Source: an uncultured Pelagibacteraceae bacterium
Lineage (GTDB): Bacteria; Pseudomonadota; Alphaproteobacteria; Pelagibacterales; Pelagibacteraceae
Assembly (NCBI GenBank): GCA_902570915.1
Contig: CACGAB010000002.1
Location: 1-64,000, forward strand
Direction: 5' to 3'
DNA length: 64,000 bases
Shown here: piece by piece, positions 19,335-27,334 of the stretch
How the letters are laid out: every line of letters starts with the position of its first letter
Position numbering within the stretch: the stretch's first letter is position 1
Notes under the pieces: model-generated
What the model was told of the DNA's origin: nothing
Databases searched by the model: none
What the model saw: only the letters and a program-made list of their open reading frames with translations
Position numbers and translations under genes: made by a program

Positions 19335-19625
19335 TTATCTATAAATACTCATGGGGTCGTAAATACAATCTGATTGATCGATAGTCTCGAAAAAAATTTC
19401 ATTTAAATCAGATGAATGAAAAGTCTGACAATATCCTTGTTCTGTAACTTCTGCCTGTAAGCTTTTTTTTGCCTCGTTAACAGCCAGCGAGCTAGCAAAA
19501 GATGTGGAGGCTTGTGAAATGGTTCCACCGGTTGCTAATGTGATGCTTGGATTCATCATAGCAGAATATTGAGTACAATTGCTTAAAAGTGGAAAAACTA
19601 TTAAAATTAAAATCAATTTCTTCAT
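19335..19625 (-). CDS. small putative lipoprotein of unknown function
   Basis: MKKLILILIVFPLLSNCTQYS: lipobox-like signal sequence; 96 aa; ends 9 nt before the Amt-PP2C start. Confidence 0.6.
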   Translation of the reverse strand: MKKLILILIVFPLLSNCTQYSAMMNPSITLATGGTISQASTSFASSLAVNEAKKSLQAEVTEQGYCQTFHSSDLNEIFFETIDQSDCIYDPMSIYR

Positions 19626-19713
19626 ATTAAACGTCTTAAATATAAAACTTAAACAAACTTAAAGGCTCTATATATCCATTTTGGGTTAATATACAATTTC
19701 ATAATTGTAGCTA

Positions 19714-20148
19714 TCAACATTCCGAAGTATCAATACTACCACTATCATCTATATCTAACTGGCAATCACCGAGGCCTAGAGCTCTAACTGTATAAGAAGT
19801 TGTACCTGATGAAAACGAGCAAAAAAGAAACCCATTTTCCTTCTTTATATAATTTGCTTTCCCAAATAGATCAGTTCCTATGGCTTCTGTTGTTGCATCA
19901 GATGGTGTACACGACGTTTCTGCAGTTGGTACTTCACAGTAACCATCTGTGGTAGAATAATAAGTTCCACAACTAGCGTAATGATCTGTTTGAGCTAATC
20001 CAATCTGCATTAAGACATTTTCTGCAGCCTTTTTTTTTGTACCACCAATGTAACCATTATAAGCGACAGTTCCAACCGCAGACAAAATACCTATTATAGC
20101 AACTACAACCAAGAGCTCGATTAAAGTAAATCCCGAGCTCTTGATCAT
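19714..20148 (-). CDS. type IV pilin-like protein
   Basis: MIKSSGFTLIELLVVVAIIGILSAVGTVAYNGYIGGTKKKA: class III signal/type IV pilin N-terminus; Cys residues in C-terminal part. Confidence 0.93.
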   Translation of the reverse strand: MIKSSGFTLIELLVVVAIIGILSAVGTVAYNGYIGGTKKKAAENVLMQIGLAQTDHYASCGTYYSTTDGYCEVPTAETSCTPSDATTEAIGTDLFGKANYIKKENGFLFCSFSSGTTSYTVRALGLGDCQLDIDDSGSIDTSEC

Positions 20149-20161
20149 ATAATTTTGATTT

Positions 20162-20716
20162 TTATTCTAGCGCTATTGACGCAGTTATACCATCTGCTCC
20201 ACCACCTGGATCTGTAGAAAGTGAAACTGAGTTACCAGTACCTGATACCTGAACTTTACCAGTTGTGCTAGTACAGTCAGTTTCTCCACCACCGTACCCA
20301 CCTCCAGTACCCTCAGGTTCTTCAGCACCAGCCTCATCAGATGATGCAGCCATCACTGCATTACATGCATTGTTGTATGGACTCTTGTCAGCAAAAATAG
20401 GATCTGTCTCACTAGATATATGATCTGCAACTGTTTCACCTGCATTTCCACCATCTACTGCATCGTTATAATCTGAGCAAGTAATACCACCTGATCCAGC
20501 AGCATTCTTTAAAATTGTTGCACTGTCATCCAAAGTACATTTTTTTGTCTCGGATGCTACTACCTTTAGTACATTGGCATGTATGGTTTTTACTGCATTC
20601 TTTTTAGCAGCACCAGTGTACCCGTTGTAAGCAACAACTCCTACTGCAGCTAAAATACCTATGATTGCAACAACAACCAATAATTCTATAAGTGTAAAAC
20701 CTTTGTTATTTTTCAT
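20162..20716 (-). CDS. type IV pilin-like protein, possibly major pilin
   Basis: MKNNKGFTLIELLVVVAIIGILAAVGVVAYNGYTGAAKKNA; Gly/Glu-rich C-terminal region. Confidence 0.93.
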   Translation of the reverse strand: MKNNKGFTLIELLVVVAIIGILAAVGVVAYNGYTGAAKKNAVKTIHANVLKVVASETKKCTLDDSATILKNAAGSGGITCSDYNDAVDGGNAGETVADHISSETDPIFADKSPYNNACNAVMAASSDEAGAEEPEGTGGGYGGGETDCTSTTGKVQVSGTGNSVSLSTDPGGGADGITASIALE

Positions 20717-20887
20717 TTTAGTTCCTCTTTTTATTTAATTCTTAATTCTTAATTCTTATTAATAATTTATGATATGTAAATACTTTATAAACATTAGAAT
20801 ATCTAACAAAAATAAATATTTTTTGTCCATAATGGGTAAAAATTATACATTTTAAGATTTATTTATGCTATCAGTCTTTAAATATTT

Positions 20888-21187
20888 ATGACTTATAAAG
20901 TAACAGAAGATGGAAATATCAGTACAGTATTTCTTAATGGCGAAATAGACATGGACGTGACCGAAAAAGCAAAAGAGGTCATTTTACCTATAGTAGAATC
21001 TGGAAAAGAAGTTCATTTAAACTTAAAAGATGTTTCCTACATGGACTCGTCAGGAATTTCTGTTTTAATTGAAAGTCATCAAAAAGCTTTAGAGCATAAT
21101 ACTAAAGTCATTGTTAAAGAGGTAAGTAAATCTGTTTTAAAAGTAATTATGATGGCAAAACTTGAACAGATTTTAAACTTGGAATAA
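20888..21187 (+). CDS. STAS-domain anti-sigma factor antagonist (RsbV/SpoIIAA-like)
   Basis: 99 aa; 'TVFLNGEIDMDVTEKAKEVILPIVESGKEVHLNLKDVSYMDSSGISVLIESHQKAL' with the DSSGI phosphorylatable-Ser motif. Confidence 0.92.
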   Translation: MTYKVTEDGNISTVFLNGEIDMDVTEKAKEVILPIVESGKEVHLNLKDVSYMDSSGISVLIESHQKALEHNTKVIVKEVSKSVLKVIMMAKLEQILNLE

Positions 21188-21600
21188 TGAATATTGAAGA
21201 GTCTAAAGATTTCCTTGTAAGCACTGCCAGCTTGAAAGAAGTGAGAACTTTTTCTAGAGAAGTATTTGAAAAAATAAATTTACCCCAAGAACAAAAAGAT
21301 GAACTTGTATTAGCAATCGCTGAGGCTGCACAAAATATTGTTAAACACGCTTATAAAGATGTTGCAGAAACATCAGACAGAATGGAAATTAAAATTTCAC
21401 TTAAAGATAGTGACTTAGAGATAGGTTTCTTTGATAAAGGCAAAGCAGTAATACCAGAAAATATTCAACACAGAAAATTAGATGACATTAAACCAGGTGG
21501 TCTTGGTACTTTTTTTATTAAGCAAATTATGGATGCAGCGGTTTTTAAAAAAGACCAAAAAGAGTGGGTAAACCATTTGGTGCTTACCAAAAAAATTTAA
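21187..21600 (+). CDS. anti-sigma factor / serine-protein kinase, HATPase_c (RsbW-like)
   Basis: 'ELVLAIAEAAQNIVKHAYKD' N-box, 'LEIGFFDKGKAV', 'GGLGTFFIKQIMD' G-box; coupled to the STAS gene (start overlaps its stop). Confidence 0.9.
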   Translation: MNIEESKDFLVSTASLKEVRTFSREVFEKINLPQEQKDELVLAIAEAAQNIVKHAYKDVAETSDRMEIKISLKDSDLEIGFFDKGKAVIPENIQHRKLDDIKPGGLGTFFIKQIMDAAVFKKDQKEWVNHLVLTKKI

Positions 21601-22835
21601 CCTATCAACGCTCCAACGTTGAAAATTGGTGAATACATTGCAATCATTAATCCACCGATCATAACACCCATAAACACAATCATTATCGGTTCAATTAAAC
21701 TAGACATATTATCAACTGCACCATCAAACTCTTCTTCATAATACATCGCAACAGAACCAAACATTTCATCTAGCTGACCTGTTTGTTCACCAACAGAAAT
21801 TAATTGACTAAAAGTCGGGGGGAAGAGTGGTTCTTTTAAAAATAATTTTGTCAAAGTATCTCCAGAAAAAACTCCCTTCTTAACATTTTCCAAAGCTTCT
21901 GTTACAACCACATTATTACTTACTGATTTTGCAATCTCTATACTTTCCAATAAATTTACTCCGGCTGCACTCAAATTTCCCATTATCAATGAAATTCTTG
22001 CAAGTAATGACTTTAGTATTAAGTCACCAAATACTGGCAACTTTAAAATTTGTTTATGCCATCTATATTTAATCATTTCATTTTTAGAAGTTAAATATCT
22101 AAATGCGATAATCGAGGTAATTATAGTTATTAATAACACCATTCCACCTGTGCCTCTTAAAAAGTCACTCATAGACATAATAACAGCTGTTGGAGTTGGT
22201 AAATCTAAACCCATTCCAGCATACATTTTTGCAAATACTGGAACGACTTTTATTAACATAAATGCACTAACAGTTATTGCTACTGAAAACATTATAGCCG
22301 GATACATCAATGCAGATTTTATTTTCTTTTTTATTTTTTCTTTTTTTTCTAAAGAGTCGACAATCTTTAATAAAAACACATCTAATTTACCACTGGCTTC
22401 ACCTGCTTTTATAAGATTACAATAAACATTATCAAAATATTCAGGATATTTTTCAAAACATTTAGATAGAGTTACACCCCCTTCAAGGCTTTTTCTAATA
22501 TCCTCGATTACTTCTTTTATTGCTGGACTTTCTAACTGATCTCTTAGCATGGCTAAAACTTCGAGAATTGGTAAGCCTGCTTTAACCATGGTTGCAAACT
22601 GCTTTGAAAAAATTAAGACATCCTCTACTTTTACTTTTTTCTTACCAAAAGAGAAACCCCCACCACTTTTTGACTTAGTTTTAGTTTCTCCCTTTTTCTT
22701 TTTTGATCTTATTAAGTTTGTGATTATAATTTTTTGTTCTTTAAGCTTATGTGATGCCTCTTCCTGATTGATAGCTTCAATATCACCCTCTACATATTTG
22801 CCATCAGCAATGCCTTTATAAGTAAATGCTTCCAT
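21597..22835 (-). CDS. pilC: type IV pilus inner-membrane platform protein PilC (GspF family)
   Basis: 'DVLIFSKQFATMVKAGLPILEVLAML', 'LISVGEQTGQLDEMFGSVAMYYEEEFD', 'LSSLIEPIMIVFMGVMIGGLMIAMYSPIF'-like GspF motifs. Confidence 0.95.
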   Translation of the reverse strand: MEAFTYKGIADGKYVEGDIEAINQEEASHKLKEQKIIITNLIRSKKKKGETKTKSKSGGGFSFGKKKVKVEDVLIFSKQFATMVKAGLPILEVLAMLRDQLESPAIKEVIEDIRKSLEGGVTLSKCFEKYPEYFDNVYCNLIKAGEASGKLDVFLLKIVDSLEKKEKIKKKIKSALMYPAIMFSVAITVSAFMLIKVVPVFAKMYAGMGLDLPTPTAVIMSMSDFLRGTGGMVLLITIITSIIAFRYLTSKNEMIKYRWHKQILKLPVFGDLILKSLLARISLIMGNLSAAGVNLLESIEIAKSVSNNVVVTEALENVKKGVFSGDTLTKLFLKEPLFPPTFSQLISVGEQTGQLDEMFGSVAMYYEEEFDGAVDNMSSLIEPIMIVFMGVMIGGLMIAMYSPIFNVGALIG

Positions 22836-22856
22836 TTTTATTTAAGTATATAATAA

Positions 22857-24608
22857 TTATGAGGCTGATAAAACCCGCTCGTATTCTCTAAAATTCAGCT
22901 CTCCATTAGCAATTAGCCTTCTTCCCATATCTTGCATAGTTTGAAAACCCTCTTTAATTGCTATTTCTCTCAATTCAGGTGTTGTTGCTTTTCTAAGTAT
23001 TGCCTCTTTAACTGGTTTTGAAACAACTAAAATTTCGTAAAGACCTTGTCTACCCTTATAACCAGTATCTTTACACTTAGGACAGCCTTTCCCTTTAAGA
23101 GCTTTAACTCTAGAAGCTAATTCTGCTGTAAAGCCAAGATCTTGCAAAACTTTTGGATTAACATCATCATCAGGAACTCTACAATCTTTGCAAGTCCTTC
23201 TTGCTAATCTTTGTGCTAAAACCATTTGGCATGCAGCACTAATTAAATAATCAGGAGTGCCCATGTTTTGTAATCTAGTTATGGTGCTTGGAGCATCATT
23301 CGTGTGCAAAGTACTAAATACTAAGTGACCAGTGAGTGCAGCTTTTAATCCGATATCAACTGTTTCCTTATCTCTCATCTCACCAACAAGTATTATTTCT
23401 GGGTCTTGTCTTAAAAAAGATCTCAATGCCGCAGCAAAACTTAATCCAATGTCATCTTTAATCTGGACTTGTCCTACACCATCTAGCTCATATTCAACAG
23501 GATCCTCAGCTGTTAGAATATTTAAGTGAGGCTTACTCACCTCTTTTAAAATACTATAAAGAGTTGTTGATTTACCAGATCCTGTTGGTCCAGTTACTAG
23601 TATTAAACCTTGAGTTCCATGAATTGCTTTTCTTAAATTCTGTAAATCAACATCTTCAAAATTTAATTGCTCTAAAGTAATGTCACCAGCATCTTTATTT
23701 AAAACCCGCATTACTATTCTCTCATTATTAGCTGTCGGTAAAATCGATAAACGTAAATCAACAACTTTACCATCTATCTTAAAATTTATTGCTCCATCTT
23801 GAGGTAATCTTCTTTCAGCAATATCTAATTTACCCATTATTTTAAATCTGGTAACAACCGCTCCATAATTATCATGAAGAAATTTTTTATATTGCTCTTG
23901 CTCTTGGAGCATTCCGTCTAATCTATATCTAACTCTTGAGCTAAATCTGTATGGTTCGATATGAATATCACTAACACCTGATTTAATAGCTTCTGCTACA
24001 ACTGCTGTACTAAATTTTATTACTTCCGACTCATTTTCAATTGCTTCAATATCTTCTTCTGGAGCTTTTTCTAAAACTTCGCCCGCTTCACCTAAATCAG
24101 AGTCAAAGGTTTTTGTTTTCTCTTTATTCTCTTGTCTAATTGTTGCAGTTGTAACGTCTCCACTTTCTGATTGAAGTTTTTCAATAAACTCTGAAATTTG
24201 AGAAACTTTTGCAGCATGTAGCTCTATATTTTTTTTTGTAATTGCTTTTAAATTTCTCATAAGACCAAGCTTTGAACTATCTGAAATTGCAATGTGAAGA
24301 GTTTTACCCTCAACTTTAAAAGGCGCTACAAAATTTACGTTTATGTAATTTGAAGGCAGCACACTTTTAATTTCATCGCTTATTTGAATTTTAGAAAGAT
24401 CTACAATTTCAAGACTTTGTTCTTTTACTAAAACATCTAAAATTTTATTTTCGTCAGTTAACTTAAGTTCAAATACTGCATCTATTTGAGATTTATTTCC
24501 CTCAGTACTTATCTTTTTAATGTTAATTAAATCTTTTCCAGAAATAATATCATTATCAATTAATACATTGATTAAATTTATTTCACTTTCTCTACTTATT
24601 TTTAGCAT
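22857..24608 (-). CDS. pilB: type IV pilus assembly ATPase PilB (GspE family)
   Basis: Walker A GPTGSGKSTTLYSIL, Asp box ILTAEDPVEYELDGVGQVQIKDDIGLSFAAALRSFLRQDPEIILVGEMRDKET, C4 motif CKDC...CPKC. Confidence 0.97.
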   Translation of the reverse strand: MLKISRESEINLINVLIDNDIISGKDLINIKKISTEGNKSQIDAVFELKLTDENKILDVLVKEQSLEIVDLSKIQISDEIKSVLPSNYINVNFVAPFKVEGKTLHIAISDSSKLGLMRNLKAITKKNIELHAAKVSQISEFIEKLQSESGDVTTATIRQENKEKTKTFDSDLGEAGEVLEKAPEEDIEAIENESEVIKFSTAVVAEAIKSGVSDIHIEPYRFSSRVRYRLDGMLQEQEQYKKFLHDNYGAVVTRFKIMGKLDIAERRLPQDGAINFKIDGKVVDLRLSILPTANNERIVMRVLNKDAGDITLEQLNFEDVDLQNLRKAIHGTQGLILVTGPTGSGKSTTLYSILKEVSKPHLNILTAEDPVEYELDGVGQVQIKDDIGLSFAAALRSFLRQDPEIILVGEMRDKETVDIGLKAALTGHLVFSTLHTNDAPSTITRLQNMGTPDYLISAACQMVLAQRLARRTCKDCRVPDDDVNPKVLQDLGFTAELASRVKALKGKGCPKCKDTGYKGRQGLYEILVVSKPVKEAILRKATTPELREIAIKEGFQTMQDMGRRLIANGELNFREYERVLSAS

Positions 24609-26147
24609 CTATAGAATCCTTGGTGCGATAAAAACTAATAATTCATCCATATTATCAGTATTCTGTTTTCCTTTAAATAAATTTCCAACAACCGGAACAT
24701 CTCCTACACCAGGAGTTTGTTGCTTGCTGTTAGTTAAAGCATTCTTTTTAATACCACCTATAACTACAATATCGCCATCAGCTATTAATAATTTTGTGCT
24801 AATTTCCATTTTATTGATTGCAGGATCTCCTGGATTAGATCTATTAGGAGTATCATTATTAACTTGGATATCCAAAAGAACGTTTCCATCTCCAATAATG
24901 CTTGGTGTAACAGTCATTTTTAATGCTGCTTCTTTAAAAGAAGTATCTGACCCTTCTGCTGAACTAGAAGCGTAAGGTATTTCTTCACCTTGTGTGATAG
25001 TTGCGACCTGATTATCTAAAGTAAATATTTTTGGATTAGATATAGTTTTTCCAAGCCCCTGGGACTCAAGTGCAGTTATTTCGGTCTTTAAAACTGCTGA
25101 TCCTGTCTTCTTTAATATTCCAATACCACTTGTCTTACCGGCTGCTCCAAAATTTGTTATTGAGTCAGTAGTGGAGCCTATAACAGCAGTAGCTGCACCT
25201 ATGTCTGCATCTCCTGATGATCCTGCTTGAACACCACCTATTATCTCACCCTGTCTTCTGTAGTATCCGCCAAGAGCAGTGCCTAAAGCTCTTTCAAAAT
25301 CAGAATTAGCCTCAACAATAAAAGCTTCAATTAAGACTTGTCTTGTTCTAACATCAATTTCTTTAATTATTTTATCAACTACGTCTAAATCTTTTTCTTT
25401 TCCTCTTGCAATAATCGATCTTGTAGTTTTTTCTTCAGTAATTTGAACTAAAGAGATTCCACCATCAACTGCTTTAAATAACTCATCTAAAGTAGCTTTG
25501 GCCTCAGCAGGACTTATGTAATAGAGTCTAAATATTTCTGAAATTAATGGCTCAACAGAGTCCTCTAATTCAACTTTTTTTCTAACAGCAGAAGCTCTTG
25601 CTGATTTTGTAGATTCTTGTTGAGTTAAATTTGATGGAGAATGAACTCTTATTAAATTACTTTGAACATCAAAATCAGCTGCATAGTTTTTTAGATCTAA
25701 AAGCGCATTAAAAGCTTTGTCCCACGGAATATCAATCAATTGTGCTGTGACCGAGCCGGCAACTTCATCACCTATGAGGATATTTATCTCACCTGCTTTT
25801 GCCATCAGTTCTATTGCAGTTCTATAATCTAGATTTTTAAAATTAAATGAAATATTTTGCTTTAATAATTTATATTCGTCACCAATTAGCAAATAGTTTC
25901 TTGCTTTTTGTGAAGAAATTTGTTTTCTTTTACCAAGTTTAATTACGTCAGCCTCAGCTGGTTTTGGCCCCATCTTAGCAGTTTTATCAACTTCTATTTT
26001 ACCTTTCTTCTTGATGTCATCTTTTATTAAAGGAGTGTTGTGTTTAAATTTTTTTGTTCCAAATTTACCGTCAGTAGCACAACCACTTAAAAGCAAAGCT
26101 GAAAAAATGCTAAATAAAATAAAAAATTTAATATTTTTAAAATTCAT
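24609..26147 (-). CDS. pilQ: secretin PilQ/MshL-like outer-membrane lipoprotein
   Basis: Lipobox LLSGC; secretin motifs 'VLIEAFIVEANSDFERALGTALGG', 'TISNPKIFTLDNQVATITQGEEIPY', 'TPGVGDVPVVGNLFKGKQNTDNMDELLVFIAPRIL'. Confidence 0.93.
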   Translation of the reverse strand: MNFKNIKFFILFSIFSALLLSGCATDGKFGTKKFKHNTPLIKDDIKKKGKIEVDKTAKMGPKPAEADVIKLGKRKQISSQKARNYLLIGDEYKLLKQNISFNFKNLDYRTAIELMAKAGEINILIGDEVAGSVTAQLIDIPWDKAFNALLDLKNYAADFDVQSNLIRVHSPSNLTQQESTKSARASAVRKKVELEDSVEPLISEIFRLYYISPAEAKATLDELFKAVDGGISLVQITEEKTTRSIIARGKEKDLDVVDKIIKEIDVRTRQVLIEAFIVEANSDFERALGTALGGYYRRQGEIIGGVQAGSSGDADIGAATAVIGSTTDSITNFGAAGKTSGIGILKKTGSAVLKTEITALESQGLGKTISNPKIFTLDNQVATITQGEEIPYASSSAEGSDTSFKEAALKMTVTPSIIGDGNVLLDIQVNNDTPNRSNPGDPAINKMEISTKLLIADGDIVVIGGIKKNALTNSKQQTPGVGDVPVVGNLFKGKQNTDNMDELLVFIAPRIL

Positions 26148-26643
26148 TTGCCTCTTTTATTTGGTTTTTAAAATTCATAATTATGTACTGGTTATCATCA
26201 GCTTTTTCGAAAACTGCTCTTTTTATACTAACGTCAACAAGTTTCACACCACTTAAGACTTCTTCAAATAATTCTACCGTCATAAATTCACCATTGTCAT
26301 CAACTAAAGTAATGAAACTATTATCTTTAGCAGAAAATGATCCAACGAGTTTATACGATCTTAGTTTTACTGCACTTGATGTAGGTGTTACCTCTGTTAC
26401 TATGTCACTAGCTGTTGACGCATCACCAGCAAATGGATCATTTAAAGGCAACGGTTCTTCTTTTACTACAATTTGACCTGTTTCTTTACTAATGTTTTCT
26501 TGTTGTGATGCCTGCTTCTCTTTAACTTGTTTATTAATCTCTTTTGCTTTTTCAACAATGTTTTGATCGTGACTATCTGACATTACTTTCTGTGAGAAAG
26601 TAATAACTATTAAAACCAAGAATATGAGTCTAAAAAAATTCAT
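26137..26643 (-). CDS. PilP-like type IV pilus assembly lipo/periplasmic protein
   Basis: Position between PilO and PilQ; 'NDPFAGD...VKLRSYKLVGSFSAKDNSFITLVDDNGEFMTVEL' is PilP-like. Confidence 0.7.
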   Translation of the reverse strand: MNFFRLIFLVLIVITFSQKVMSDSHDQNIVEKAKEINKQVKEKQASQQENISKETGQIVVKEEPLPLNDPFAGDASTASDIVTEVTPTSSAVKLRSYKLVGSFSAKDNSFITLVDDNGEFMTVELFEEVLSGVKLVDVSIKRAVFEKADDNQYIIMNFKNQIKEANEF

Positions 26644-27331
26644 CTGGTAAACCCACTATTGTTAATACACCAGTTACTGCTACCGTACTGGTTGTATCCC
26701 CTTTTATCACTTTAATTGTTTCTTTGTCAAAATTTAACATTTTTTGAGACATAGCTACTTGTCTCTTAAACTTAATATATCCAAGAAAATTGCCCTTTAT
26801 TTGAAAATTTACAGGTATTCTGTAATACGCAATATTTTTTTTAACACTGGTGTCAGCTTTCTTCTTTCTTTTTCTCTTTTTCTTCTTTTTCTTTGTATCA
26901 GTAGAGGCAATAGCTGATGCCTTTGTTATAGGCTTTGGTTTGCCCTTTTCAATCTTTGAAATAACTAAGTTGTTTATCCCAGCGAATTCACTAAGTGTCT
27001 CATAAAGACCTTCCACCTCAGCTTTACTGTGAAATAAAGTAGAATATTGCTCGTATCGAGGAGTAAGTTTTTTTATTTTAGCTTTACTAGCTTTAATTTC
27101 TTGGTTCATCTTTGTTATCTCAGCTTGTTTTTTTTGCATGTTATCCAACTGAGCTTTTTTCTTCTCAACAATTGGGCTTAAAACCGCGTAATAAATAATT
27201 AAAAAAACAATTACTGATAAGAATCCAATACCAAATTTAATTAGAATTTTTTTATCTATAGATTTAATTTTAGCTTTTACACTTTCTAGGTTGATGTTCT
27301 TTAAATCTAAACTAATATTCTTTAAATCCAT
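26630..27331 (-). CDS. pilO: PilO-like type IV pilus assembly protein
   Basis: Single N-terminal TM, coiled-coil, 'LYETLSEFAGINNLVISKIEKGKPKP...YYRIPVNFQIKGNFLGYIKFKRQVA'; operon position. Confidence 0.85.
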   Translation of the reverse strand: MDLKNISLDLKNINLESVKAKIKSIDKKILIKFGIGFLSVIVFLIIYYAVLSPIVEKKKAQLDNMQKKQAEITKMNQEIKASKAKIKKLTPRYEQYSTLFHSKAEVEGLYETLSEFAGINNLVISKIEKGKPKPITKASAIASTDTKKKKKKRKRKKKADTSVKKNIAYYRIPVNFQIKGNFLGYIKFKRQVAMSQKMLNFDKETIKVIKGDTTSTVAVTGVLTIVGLPDEFF

Positions 27332-27334
27332 AAA

